Assembly: GCF_002775205.1 (NCBI RefSeq)
Contig: NC_036450.1
Span: forward strand, 12,791,479 to 12,855,478
From: Xiphophorus maculatus
Lineage: Eukaryota; Chordata; Actinopteri; Cyprinodontiformes; Poeciliidae
DNA: 64,000 nt
Reading direction: 5' to 3'
The translations under genes and the position numbers were made by a program. Shown piece by piece: positions 42,748-55,781 of this stretch (the stretch's first letter is position 1; each line of letters opens with the position of its first letter). A model generated the notes under the pieces. It was not told the origin of the DNA, ran no database searches, and saw only the letters and a list, made by a program, of their open reading frames with translations.

Positions 42748-45700
42748 TCATAATTTGGTCTCCTGTGCTTTGATTTCACAGATTTTAGATGAGTTTTTCT
42801 TCTGTGAGGTTTTATCTTTGGCATGCATCCTGTCAAACTCAGCAGATACTTCCAGCGCTGTTCGAGCTTTGGTCTCCGGCACGTTAAACCTCACGTGAAA
42901 CCCACAGATGAGGCAAACAGCCAGAAATATGAGGAAGCAAAAATTACCAAGGTTCTCCTGGAAACATTTGAAATGGTAAATTAATTTACAAGCTAACACA
43001 TCTGAAGTGTGGCTGAGGATACAGACATTTTAATGCTGAGGCACTCACCACCAAGATGGGGAAAAGTGACCCCAGCACAAACAGGGAGATCCAGTTCACT
43101 GTGCATCCGACCGTGTAGCCAGCTGATTTAAACGACTGAGTTAAAATATCCCCTGGAAGAGGAACCGTCGTTGCAGCTTAGCATAAAAAAATAAAAAAAA
43201 ACCAATAGAGTAGTAGAAGGTGTTATGGAAAGCTTTTAATTTAGAAATGAGTCAAATATAATGGAGCATTGCAAAACAGACACACCTGGTCCACTGGAAA
43301 AGAAGAAAATGAAGAAGAAAACGAGAACCATGCTGCAGTACGGCAGCCACCAGACAGTTTTCTGCAGAGAACAAGAGAATATTTTATCCCTTTTCCTGGT
43401 GTCATATCACACAGAGGAACAAATTGTGAAGAAATATACACTGGATAAATCTATTTTGTTTTTTTTTTATATATAAACTCACCTGAAAGTAAACAGTGAC
43501 AGAGAGGAGGCCCAGAGATGCAGCCATTCCTATGTAACCTCTGACCATCAGGTCCTTTCTGCCCATGCTCTCAATTATCATGAACTGCAAATTTAATATA
43601 GATTTAACAGCTTAATGCAATGTTCAGCTCTCACTGACCACATGGAGTCACTATCAACACACACAAACACATTCAGAGTAGCTTAAATTGAAACACAAGA
43701 TTTAGATGTGATAAAAGGAAGATAAACTTATGATATTAAACATAAGCTGTCAGGATGTTTTACCTAAAGCTACTTAACAGAACAATGTTAATAAATAATA
43801 AGTGAAAATCAGTGAAGGAGGACTTACACAGCCTATAGAGGTAGTTAATTCACAGAGGCCTGTCCCCAAGGCAGCGTATGCTAACCTGTGTTCTTGGATC
43901 CCTGCAGCTCGAAATACATCAAAAGAGTAAAAATACACCTGAAGAGAAACATTTGAACATGTGAGATTTAATTTAGAACATCACATTTGCAGAGATGCAC
44001 TGAGAGAAATTAGGTGGGACTGGAATTGTTGGATTTTAAGCTTGACCAGCTGATCAGTGATGGTTTAACTAAAATGTTGATATAATTGTGAAAATCCTTC
44101 TTAAGCACATAAAGTGATGCCACCTTTGGATAGTTTTGGACACAAAGGCGTTTCAACATTCCTTATATTTAGAATAAAAGAATAAATAATTTAACAACCT
44201 GAAACCTGTAACTATTTTGAAAGGATTTTATTTAAAAAATATTTTGTGAGATGATGTGTCATTTTTAGGAGTGGGAAAAAAAGATTTAAAAAGTTAAAAG
44301 TGAGCCATAATCTATCATGTATGAAAGTAAATAAGAACTGATACATTTCATTTGAAGTAGTTTTTATCTATAGATACCTCTGCTCTATAACATTACTGTA
44401 GATTTTCACTGATGAATAGACAGATAACCGTTAAGTCAGTTAAAATCCTATGTAAATTTATAGTTTTATTTAACAAAAAAACTAAAATGAGCTAAAATCC
44501 TCAGGTCAAAATTTCAAAAACTGGTGACAGGAGATCAGAAATCATAAAATCTAATTGGTGCATCTCCTCTTGGGCCCTATTCATTTGATTGGTTAAAGTC
44601 AGTGCAGTGAGTAATTTCATGCTTTGGAAATTCATACAAACACAGATCATCAATTCTGCTCACAATAAAAAGGCTCTCTGTATGCAAAGTAAATCAAGGC
44701 TATTTGCTTTTGTGAGGGTAACTCACAGCATTGATGCCACTGAACTGCAGCGCGAAGAAGACGATAACAATGGTGAGGAGCTGCCAGCGAACAGTTCGGT
44801 TCTGAATTAGCTCCAAAACCGAGCAGCTTCGGATGCTCTGCAGAGCTGCTTTCTCCTCCAGCATCTCTACGACTTCCTTACTGTAATCTTTTTTGCCCCA
44901 TAGTTTCCTAAAAGCTAAGCAAGAATGAGAAAACGGTGCATTCAGGTGCCACTGCTTGCAAATAGTGACAAAATGAAGGAAAATGTATTGTGGAACAGAT
45001 CATTTTAGGGCAGGAAAACGACATATCAAACCATTCTCAGAGGCCTGGAGGTCTCCTCTTTCCAGCAGCAGGAACCTGGGAGACTCTGGCAGGAGAGGCA
45101 GAGTGCAGAACTGGAACAATGCAGTGAAGCCATTGAAACCAAGCAGCCAAGGCCAGCTCTTTTCTGTGCCAAGCAACTCTCTGCATAAGGGAAAAAGTCT
45201 CTTTGAGATGAAGCAACAGTCAGGTCATCAAACACACAAAGTCAAGAATCATTAACAAGTCCAGTTAAATAAGAAAACATTCTGTCAGGAGAATAAGGGC
45301 TGAATTGGGTCAGAAGTTGACTAACTTAACTTTAGTTATATGTACTGATGTCAATTGAACATGTTAGATGTAAACACTGATCCATTATTTGCCTGAGAGA
45401 AATATCTGATTAATTGAAGCGTCAAATTGTGTCAAGATTATGTGATAAAAATATTTTTTCAGCCACAAGAAAGAAATGGATTTTATTTAAGGCTGTTTAT
45501 TCATTCATTTTCCATCCAGTTCTTGTACCTGAACATATCAGCATATGTACCATGTTGGATCAAAGTGCAGACAGGAACTCAGGAGGATCATGATTATAGA
45601 AACAATGAAAGGAATTACATAATAACAAGACCGACAACTGAATTCAGCAGACAACGAACAAGACACAAGAAAGAATTTAACTCAACACAAAGGAAAGAGC

Positions 45701-47366
45701 TAAGATGGAGAGGCCCTAATGAGAAAACACTAAAATGATCTAAATACAAACACAAGTGACAAGCATATTGTGCAGATTCTCCCCAGGTAGTAGAGGACAG
45801 ATGAGATAAAGAGCGGCGAGCGATACAGGGAACAAATCTAAATAATTTTTTAACTATTATGTAATGTTTTCTATGAAAATAATTTTAAAAAAAAACATAA
45901 TCACAATGACAATTATCATATATAAGGGAAAACATCATTTCACAAGCAAAAGTAAATTTGGTAAAACATTAAAAAAAGTCTTTAGTACCAATATTGCAGT
46001 ATAAAGTTGGCAGAAAGACTTTTAAAAAAAAGACAGAACCAGATAGCTCCTGAAAATACAGGACTTTTCACACTATTGTATTTCAATGAGGCCCTGTGTC
46101 ATTAAAATAGACTAAGACATGACCATAGATCCATACTGGATTGTTCATGTGACCCAATTGAGCTCACCTGATCCCCAGCAGCTGACCACAGAACTTCCCG
46201 ATGGCTAAAGCAGTCGCAATGGTGACGCCCACCATCGCTCTCAGATTCTTAGGAGAAGATTCAGTGAGATACATCGCTTGTGCTGAAAGACCAACTCCTG
46301 AACACAAACCAGTTGCAAAACTCAAACTGTTTGTGAAATAGAATAAATGGAAATATAATGTGGAATGGTTTGGTGGATTACCTGCATTGATGCCGTAGAG
46401 AAACCTTCCCACCATTATCATCTCAAAGGAATTGGCTGTTCGGCTTGAGATCATCAATATGGCTCCTAATACAGCCCAAAAATTATTTACTAGAAGACAG
46501 CGCTTTCTGGGGAGGAGACAAACACAGGGTGTCTAGTTACAATCAGCAGCATTGAATCAAAACGCTGACTGAAGCTGTAGTTGTGTCCCAACCTGCCAAA
46601 TCTTGAACTGATAGAACTTGCGACCAGTGATCCCAGCAACCCCCCGATGCAGAAAATAGACACTGTGAAGGACCAGATGAGAGACACCTCCCAGTCCACT
46701 AGGATTCGATCGTATCTTTCCACACAGCTTTTATTCACCAGCTCTTTTATGAACTGCAATAGGAAAACACACAGGTATTCATAAATTGCACACATCAAAA
46801 ATAATTTGGTGTCCCAAATCCAACATATCTGGTTAAAAAGACAGAATTCCCTCATCAGCTAATGACCTAATCATTTGATTCAGACGTGGTGACAGAGTGA
46901 CACATCTAAAAGTTGCAGGACTCCGATGGTCAAGGAGTTTGACACCTTTCAAATCCTAACTTTTTTGGAAATCATTCTACTTACTTGAGAGGGGGAAGTC
47001 ATCACAGAAACACTGAATCCATACTGAAATGTCCCCCCGATGCTGCAGATGAAAATGGCCGCAATGAGGACAGGATAGTTCAGCTGCAGATGCACACACC
47101 AAACAAAAATTGTATTGTTAGGTTAAGATCATTAAATTAGTTATTTTAACAGATAAGACACAATAATTATTGGTACTAAAAAAAGAAACTACTGTGAAAT
47201 AACTGAAGACAGTTGTAACAAAAAAGGGAGAGGCAAATATTAAATTGTAAAGTAAGGCAGTTCATTTGTTCAGCACATTGTCTTTAACAGCGCATTTCGA
47301 AGAAATTCAGAAAAAGACTAAATGTTTTTAAAAATCACTTACAATTTCAGTCAGGTGTTGTGGCAT
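42748..47366 (-). CDS. Class II facilitative hexose transporter (GLUT; Slc2a11/Slc2a15-like)
   Basis: Twelve coding exons, transcription order: 47366-47343, 47083-46985, 46753-46593, 46506-46382, 46297-46168, 45180-45032, 44914-44727, 43938-43828, 43584-43483, 43361-43286, 43176-43049 and 42957-42748. Joined, they give 1503 nt in frame: 500 residues. This is a 12-helix major-facilitator sugar porter of the plasma or vesicle membrane. Family signatures in order: NKSC glycosylation site in loop 1, RFGRKR, GRFLYGINAG, PESPRFLLL, QFSGINAVYFYS, ESMGRKD, the GPA helix-10 motif and VPETKA at the end of helix 12. GTGLCEL and the last motif favour the GLUT11/fish Slc2a15 branch over GLUT1-4; I cannot decide between slc2a11 and slc2a15 by eye. 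The helix-10 motif residue usually Glu (AELF/TEIF) is Asp (PGDIL). Exon 11 begins at CTAAG/CTGC, not at the stronger-looking CCAG 24 nt on, because only the former restores the full helix-10 motif. Confidence 0.93.
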
Positions 47367-48035
47367 GGTTGCAGTCTGTCACTATGTGGCTTCTCAATTC
47401 ATTTGTATTCACTAAGCCCAATTTGTAACCGAGTTCTGAAATGATTTACTTTGTTTTGAGGCCAAAGCAGAATTGTGAAGTAGAGTGACGAAGCAGAAAT
47501 GCTTTGCTTTTCTACTTGGTTGGAAATTTATTAACCCCATTAACAAATTCTTTCTTCTTTTCTATTTGTCGCACCTAAATGTTTCAGATCATCAAGTAAG
47601 TTTTGATATCTACCTTAATAACTTATGTAAATGCAAAAAAATTGACCACATTCAAGCTACTTCAAGAGCGCCTTGAGTTCTCATCCAGGAGGTCACAAAA
47701 CATTTCACCAACTGCAGTCCTCACTTGGCTCAGTTTAGATAGCTGTTCATGATTTAACATCAAGAAAGGGCATCATGGGAAAGATCCACTGCTCACTGCA
47801 AAAAAAATAAAAAATAAAATAAAATACAAAGGCCTGCTTCACATTTCCTCGCAACAAAATAATTGATGGAACCAATTACATGGAGTAAAACCAATTTATT
47901 CTGCTCCATAAATTCTGATATCCTGAAGGTCATCGGTTCATGAGATTTAGTTCAAGCACACTTGGGTTATGCAGCAGGAAAATTGTCTGTAGCGCACCAT
48001 GGAGTCCACTGCGTAACGGCCCTTTAAGTTCAGAC
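47367..48035. other. Intergenic, transporter 5' flank
   Basis: AT-rich upstream region of the minus-strand transporter gene. No CpG island or TATA box is recognised. No coding exon. Confidence 0.4.
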
Positions 48036-48606
48036 TTAAAGGAACAGTATTTTGTAAAATTGTCTTTTTGAGGTGTAAGTCATGTTATAAGGTTATTCCC
48101 TCATAAAAACATACCTGGAGCATTCCCTTGATTCTGTCACGCATAGTCTCCCTTGTCAAACATTCAGCTGTGCAAAACGCTTGGCGGTACCGAGCTCCGC
48201 CTTAGAGGATGAAACTCCTCCTCGAAGCTGCAGTTTCCAAGTTACCGAGCTTCCGCCTCACGTAGTAGCCCACCCCAGCCCAGCTGCTTCAAACTAGCCA
48301 GCAGCAATTAGCAAACACCTGTTGGAACTGCACACCTGACAAGCCAGTCATACCAGCTACTTCTCAGTGCAACACTGGGAAAACTTTGTTAAAGGGTTAA
48401 CAGAGGAGCGATGTTGAGATGACTTCCTAAAAGAGGAGTTTCAGAAAGAGCAGGAGTTTTTCAAAAGCCATTAAATTACAAAGTCAGTTTTTTAAAGTCA
48501 TATTTGATAAATACAGCATTGTTGTAACAACTGAAGGCAACAGTTACTTGATTGTGCTATAAGATGGCACTATGTGCCTGGAAAGAATATAATACTGCCT
48601 CTTTAA
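48036..48606. mobile_element. piggyBac-like MITE with TTAA ends
   Basis: The left end TTAAAGGAACAGTAT begins at 48036 and the right end ATACTGCCTCTTTAA finishes at 48606. They are inverted repeats with two mismatches, bounded by TTAA on both sides, the piggyBac target. The 571-bp body (TGTCTTTTTGAGGTGTAAGT, ATACCTGGAGCATTCCCTTG) resembles a dispersed percomorph repeat I have seen. No transposase. Confidence 0.65.
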
Positions 48607-51600
48607 ATCTAATTCAGATGCTGAGACATAACCTTAAACTGACTGTTTAAGGTTATGTCCCCAAAAAAACTTCAGTGTGGCTTAACTAAACACATTCTCG
48701 AAAGAACAAAAGGCACAAATGCATCCATTGATGCAAAAGCCTCACTGCAAGTTATCATAATTGTGGCCACCAAGGGTGGTGAGAAGATTAATACATTTTT
48801 CCACATATATGACCAAGATGGTTTAGATCACTTTTTACACTTAAAGCTGTACTTAGAAGTGTCACTTCATGCTCATGGTTTTAACAAATATCTAAAAAAG
48901 AAATGTATTTTAGAAAAAGTACATATTTGCAGCTTTAATAACTTAAGTCATCATTTGAAAACTGCATTTTGTCTTTTCTTTTTATTTCTCTAATGTTACA
49001 ATTTTATTCCTCTGGACCATTTAATTGTGACAAAAATGGCTTCTTTTTTTTTTTTTTTTTTTTACAGCGCTGTGTGTGTTCTTGCAACCAAAGTTTATGC
49101 AGTTACACAGTAGAGATGGATGGTTAATTATTACTGCAAGACTTTTAAAAAGGTATACGGTTATTTTAGTGTGGAGTAAATCTAAGGGAGACTGCAACAT
49201 TTTCCTCACTTTCTTTTGGATTTAGTAAAACATATTCATTAACTAAAGCATCTATTTTGAAATATTTAAGATCTTTTAAAGCTGATGAAACATTTTAAAT
49301 GTCTGCTCTATGGTTATTTCAAAACAAAAACGGAGAAAGTTCACTTATATCACACCTGTTTAATCTCAACCATATTTCAGGGTCTGATTTAGCATAATCC
49401 AGTTAACAAACTTAATTAAAAATGTCATGCTGTGGAATATTTTGTGATGAGCTGTTTCTCGACTGAGCACTGGGAGATCCTGAGGTGTTGCTTTGAGGAT
49501 ACCATGTTCAGGCCAGAAATAGGCAGAGGGAAAAAAAACGACTTTATACTTTACTGTTAAGAGATCCAGCATGTTAAGCAGCTCTGCTGGGAGTGGTAAA
49601 TTGGAGCTGCTCATATTTTACCCTGTGGCAGGAACAGAAAGTGTATTTTTCAGAGCTTGAAGATTAAGAATAGCAGCCCGGAGCTCTTTGCGGATTTATC
49701 CAAACTGCTGCTTTCCACATTTTAACGCCCAAATCTGATTCTGATGACAGTCACACGGGGTGAAAAAGAAAACCCCTCTGTGTCGGGTCGAATATTCAGC
49801 CACATGTCACACTTCTGAAGCTTCAGATGATAAGAAGACCCATTTCAAAAACACGAGAAGCTACTTGTGAGGCGATTTCTGGGCAGCAGACAATATCTGG
49901 CTTGTCGTAGCCACCAAAGTTTCCACCACACAATGCGTTGATGTTTGATGATGAACAGATGCTTTGCTCATTCAATGTGTTCATATTCAGGCAGAAAAAG
50001 ATATGATACATTGTTTCTCTACTCAAGTTTCTCTAGGACTGATTGCAACATCTGGTGAGATAGAGGCAGCTGCTAAATAATCATATGTTGTGAGTTTTTT
50101 CTTGTTTGTTTTGTTGCAGTTCAGTTACATTAGTAAGCACAGAAATTTGTTTGAAATTAGTTCACACCCTATTTTGAGTTATTAAGAAAGATTAATTTGA
50201 TCCAAATGAACTCGAACCAGTGAAACTGCAAAAACCAGCCAGTTTCCATCAATCTACTCCTTCTGCTCCTGGCGTTTGATTAAACACAGAGAAGAAAATG
50301 TGGGTGAGCAAACTGAATATTTTAGTCGGAGGAGGAATTAAAGGACTGAAATCAGCAGATTAATTAACAAGATGCATTTCACTTTGTTTCAGGGGAATTG
50401 GGGAAACAGATACTGATTATAAATGTGAAACGGAAACATGATGTTGCACAGATTCATTTTGAACATTTTGGAAAACAGTGAACAAACTAAGCAAAAGAAA
50501 AGACATGACTGTAAGGAAATAGTGTGAAATATCAAATTAATCAGCAGAAAAACCCCAACCTATTTTCAATAATCTTTTTGTCTTTTCTGTTGAATTCTAA
50601 GCTAACGCTTTAGTTTAGTTATAGATTCGGTTTCATGCTGAAGATTTGTGATAAAATTTAATTGGTATTTACAAGCAAAGCTGAAAATAAAAAGTTTAAA
50701 TTAGATGAAAAAAGGGACTCAAAACCAAGTTTATTTCTCCGCCTGGCACAGGGAGGAGAGGGGGAATCAACCTAAAAATCCCTAAATTTTATTGATTGAT
50801 AACAGCAGCAAATAGTGACTTCTTGAGGTCGCTGAGTCTCCATAACGATCATTAAGCATTTCTGAGCCCACCTGGATGATTGGGAGGAATGCCAGAAAAG
50901 AAAATCTATCCATAATCACAAACGTAAATGCCACTGGGACTTTAATTGGAACAGTGTTACTTATCTTGCTATGCATGCTGTAAGTTACTTAGGTTTTATG
51001 TGAGGAAATAAAGTGTTTTTTGTGGAGTCTTATTTTGGTCTCCTGCTGAGCCATTGAAACAATAGAGAGTCATGTATGGTGGAGGATTTGTGATGCTGTG
51101 GGCCTCTTTCTTTTTTAAAGGCTTTCTGAGAGCGCGCACCACCGTGAACTTTTCAATATATCTTCTATCCTCACTAAATATGCTCTGACCTTTAGGGATG
51201 TCAAAGGAGAGTCCCACTGATAAAAGCTGCTGGTCGTGTTAAAAAAAGGTAGTAAATTGTTTTTAATTGTTTTTTTGTTTGTTTGTTTGTTTGTTTGTTG
51301 TTTTTTATACTTTAAGTTTGCTTGGATATAAAAATATAGAAATTATATTCATTTCAAATGCAAAAAAACTACAAGTAAAAACAAATCTTTTTAAAAGAGA
51401 AACAAACAATACACTTAATAATATTACAAATAGTCCTATTCCTTTAATCAGGAATAGTTAGGGCAAAAGAGAGATTGTTTTTTTCTTGTTCTTTTTCTGC
51501 TTTGCAGTATGAAAACAAAATGTAGGTTTAAAGTTGTAAAAAGTAAAAATAGAATGTAGCCACTATAATTTAATATGGCCGGATTATCTAAGTAGAAACT

Positions 51601-54349
51601 TTGACTTGCTCCTTCTTAAGCATGCAAAAAAGAGGAATGCTAATATTATAAATGGTTTAGATAAATAATACAGCAGTCTTTGGGGGGCTGTCTGTACTTG
51701 TAAGATTTTAGAGCCAAAGAACCAAATGATTTATACATTAACAACCAGACGTTTTTATTTGTCCTTGACTGTTGCACTGAACTCAATTCTCTGCATATTA
51801 TTTCTGGCTCCAGAAGACTGGAGACAAATCTCCAAATCAATAGTGCAAAGCACTGAGTGATGTCACATTTCTTCTCTTTATCTTTAAAAGACAGCTTGTC
51901 TTGTCAATCCCTCAGCTTAATTAAAGTAGAAGGTAAATCACAAGACCACAAACTGTTTGAAACTCTACAAATGCTACTCTAGGAGCTTTTATTTGTTCCT
52001 CACTACACAAGACACAGAAAGGCTGCAGAATATTTTTTTCTGCTTGCAAATAATTTGATGCTAAACATGTACATGTGCAACCGACTGATTACTCCAGAAT
52101 AAAACCCCTGCTTATATTTTCTTAATTACCATTCGATGTTTCACTTTGTGTTCATGCAAAGAATGCATGAAAAACATTTGCATGATGTAACAGCCCGCTA
52201 CATTTCGCTGTGACTGGTTATTAAAGTCTTAGTCAAGCACACCAAATATACCAGGCATATTTTACTTTTTCTATCCGTTGCACTGAGTTTAATCAGAAAC
52301 AGATACGCAGCTGATTTTCTCCGCATAGGATTCTGTGCACAAATACCCGAGCATGGACTGTTTCATGTGGGCTGACGTTGGGGTCTTTAGAGAAAGGCTT
52401 GGCAGCAGAAGCAGACACTTAAGGAGTCAAGCCAAATTTGTAAGGTCCTTCCAAGCAGACAGAGAGTCACACAATGCTTGATCACGATGAATAATGAATG
52501 ACTCATGGGTTCACTTTACAAGGACCTGTTCATGTCCACACAAACATGCTGTGTCTTCTCCTTGGTCTAAAGTGAAGGGGACCTGTAGGGCGTATAACTT
52601 CTTCTTATTATTATTGGTATTTCCTCACATTAAAATCAAACACAAACATTGTCTCATGACCACAACAAACACCTCAGCTCTCAGACTGCAAGACGTATGG
52701 ATTTGAACATGTTATTTTGTCTCAAGCCTACCAGTAAAACAGAACCACATGAACTTTATAAACCCACCAACACAAAAAAGTATTTCAAAAAACAGGAAAA
52801 AAACAAAACATTGTCCTGAAAATGCCAGTTACTGTAGATCAGTCCTTATTGCAAGTGACAGCAGACTGACTGGCACGGCAGGAAAACAAAACAAACTTAT
52901 GTAAAGAATTTTCCAGGAATTGATGCTGCCTATGTTCAGATATTTCTAAAATCCTCTTGTGAGGTAGTCAATAAATCTTCTCTTTTTTTGTGCTGTCAAA
53001 ATTCAAAACACAATCAGAAAGCCCGCTTCTCGTTTTGCATTCGCAAGGAGCATCATTCAGCCATAAAACACTCTTGTTTGTGACATAAAAAACCAACAGA
53101 TCAATTTGGCTGCAAGTGCATGCAAACTAGTATCTCATTCTCAAACAGAAAATAAATAAAAAATAAAAACTTTCAACCAGATCAGCTCAGCATCAATTTA
53201 TCATCCCACTTTCTGGAAAAAACTGGAAAACAGAGGGTCAAATCTTGCTTGGCGTGCCATCATGTCCTTGAGTGTGGCACTTAGAGTTAGATTGCCTCTA
53301 AATCTTTTGCTCAACGTAAATAGCTCTTCTGCTCAATGTGGCATGCCTGAAAGCTCTGTTGACTCAGGTATCAGGGACACTAGAGGAGGAACAGCAGCAA
53401 AAACAGGTGCAGACTGCTGCAGAAGGGTGAGCTTTTCACACAGGTCAGGTATCCTGTCTCCATATGACCTGCAGCTGAATAAGTCATGTTCGAGTAACTC
53501 CAAGAACAACTAGGGCAAAGACATGCACAGGAAAACAGTCCAAATGGTGTAATTAATTGAAAGTTTTCATGTTTGAACAGTTGTTTTTTTTTACTTTTAT
53601 AAACCTTTTTGCTTGTTGCGACTCTAATCACTTTATTGTCTCCTTCTCAACAGAGTTCTTAATTATTTAATTCTTAATCTGTTCCTGTAATTCAAATCTT
53701 AGCATGTGCTAATAGTTTGCTACGTTCTGTTGTTGCGCAACACCCCCCCCCTCCTTCCTGTCTCTACTCTCTCACTCTCTGCTTCCTCTTCTGAGAGGGG
53801 AGATGTGCTACCAGCTCTCCATCTAACGGGTTAATTGAGTTTCCTAAATCTGCCGGGATTTACCCTGTCCAGAACTGAAGTAAACTCTGTTTAAGCTGGT
53901 TTCGAGAAACGATTCACCTGATTTTTAACGGCCTACATCCAGGTGTCTCACCCTTCTTCCCTCTGTGAATTAGCCAGACTGAGCAGCCTACAGCCAACTA
54001 GTTTCACAGAGCACACCTGTTAACGGTCGCTCGTTCTCTTATTTTACAACTTGCATTTGTTATTGAACCAGGTAGGTTTTAGTGACTCGGGCGAGTCCCA
54101 AGGATGACGTTTTAAATTTGGGCTACCAGCAACTTAAAAACATTTTAAACTTTTTCCTCTCCAGAATCAAACATCACAGCTATTTTACAACCATCAAAGA
54201 ACTTTAAGGTGACTCATTAACTGAATGTCCACAACATCTTTTAGATTTTCTTTATGCTAAATATTTTATTAGTAAGGCATTTTTGCAAGGGTCAGTACAG
54301 CTTAATTCAGTAGCAGAAATAATCAAATAAGTAAAATCAATCATCTAGT
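48607..54349. other. Intergenic, no recognised gene
   Basis: AT-rich sequence with a 19-T run near 49045 and (TTTG)n near 51270. Open frames such as 48655-48993 lack domains, splice context or codon-like composition. One Tc1 remnant lies at 51 kb. Confidence 0.5.
51040..51160 (+). mobile_element. Tc1-like transposase remnant
   Basis: The plus strand at about 51068-51122 reads VMYGGGFVMLWASFFFKG, matching the VKYGGGSVMLWG segment of Tc1 transposases. Only this patch is recognisable. Confidence 0.7.
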
Positions 54350-54881
54350 CTATCTTTCCCTACTGCTGACACTGAAAACTAAAAAAGGAACCTTTGAGAG
54401 AGACGGACGGAGCTTGACGCCTCGAACCCCAGACCTGGCACGACGACGAAGAAGGTGCTGCAGCAGGAGGAAGACGCCGATCGATGAAGGCCAGGATCTC
54501 CGCAGGTCTGATGATGAAGAAGGTGTTGCAGCAGGAGGAAGACGCCGATCGATGAAGGCAGGGATCTCTGTAGGTCTGATGAGCCTCCTCTCCGCATGGA
54601 TGGTGAGGTCACACAGGACTTGGTGCTGGCAGGAAGGAAGGCACCAGTTCTTCTTCTTTGTCTTTGCCTTTGTCTTCATCTTTGTCTTTGGGGTCTGAAC
54701 CCAGCCGATGAGAGAAGTGCGATTTGAAGCCACAGGTTGTGGGGCTGACGGGTTGGTCCCCATGGCCGGACAGTCTTCGGCTCCGTGGCCCCGGCTCTTC
54801 TTCAGCTGCAGAGTTCTTTGTCCATCTCTTGGCTCGAAGCTGCCCGGAGGATCCAACGAAAGGTTCCTCTTTTGCACTCAC
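54350..54881 (-). other. Unidentified ORF-bearing GC-rich block
   Basis: A GC-rich block in AT-rich surroundings with overlapping minus-strand open frames of 175 aa (54877-54350) and 90 aa (54881-54609). The 175-aa frame begins MQKRNLSLDPPGSFEPRDGQ, has a Lys/Thr run (KTKMKTKAKTKKK) and ends in a duplicated PAFIDRRLPPAATPSSSS / WPSSIGVFLLLQHLL segment from a 68-bp tandem repeat. I recognise no domain. It could be part of a repeat family or a decayed retroelement gag-like region; it is not supported as a host gene. Confidence 0.3.
54445..54580. repeat. 68-bp tandem duplication
   Basis: Two adjacent units, 54445-54512 and 54513-54580, both starting GA(C/T)GAAGAAGGTG and containing AAGACGCCGATCGATGAAGG. 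They differ at only a few positions. As 68 is not a multiple of 3, the minus-strand frame shifts between units. Confidence 0.9.
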
Positions 54882-55201
54882 CTTTTATAGGGTTTCTTTG
54901 GCTAGCACTGTTGCTGGGCTTGTTTCATTGGCTGACTGCTCAGATGATTTCATATCCATCACTGTCTTACAGACATTATGTCCTGATGTCTGTGCTAATG
55001 TCTCAGAGTTGCTCAACCTCCTATGTCCATTGCCTGCACAACCTTTCACCTACTCTCTAAATAAGGCGTTGATCATCTCTGCTCTCCTGTTAGTTCCTTG
55101 CCTTTCACCTTTCACCTACTCTCTACCTCCAACATATCAGTGATGTTTAATTGCAGTTACACCTTTTACACCATTTCAAGTTCAATGTCAAAATCACATT
55201 T

Positions 55202-55334
55202 ATATCACTTTTATTTTCTTTAGCTTCTCTGATTTTAGCATTCATTTATAATTTTATAACCATAACTTATATCACATTTATTTTCTTCAGCTTCTCTGAT
55301 TTATCATTCATTTATGATTTTATAACCATAACTT
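55202..55334. repeat. 67-bp tandem duplication
   Basis: Two units, 55202-55268 and 55269-55334, each running from ATATCAC(T/A)TTTATTTTCTT to TTTTATAACCATAACTT, with few differences. Confidence 0.9.
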
Positions 55335-55781
55335 ATTAATTATCCTTATTATAATCCTAATGTGAGTTATTACAGATGTTTTTCTGAAAAGAAACCAAAA
55401 GAATAATACATGATTCTAATTATTTACTACTAAAGTTACAGTTACTTGTTTTCCTTGTAAGTGTTCCCACAAATATAAGTGTAAGTATTATTACAAGTAA
55501 ACCAATATTAATATAAGTATTTTACTTTGAATCTTATCAAATTATCCAAAAATGTTTAGATTTCATTCTTTAAACTTTCATGATTTAAAATAAGGAATAG
55601 TCTCAGCTATTTTTTATAAATCTGCAGGCTGGAACTTACTTCCTCTTTTTCCAGGAAACCTGCTTTTCCTGTTTAATGACTCTTTCTGACTGACTATGAT
55701 TTCTTATGATTAGATAGAAAAAAGTAGAATTAAAGCAAAGTTTGCATGAGACAAAAACAACACACACACAACCAGATTTAT

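Noticed and set aside
43152..43176. The CCAG at 43153 as the main acceptor of transporter exon 11
   Set aside because: It would delete eight residues of the conserved helix-10 motif; the CTAAG 24 nt upstream restores exact family length.
48655..48993. 112-aa plus-strand ORF as a gene
   Set aside because: No recognisable domain, AT-biased composition, no promoter or splice context.
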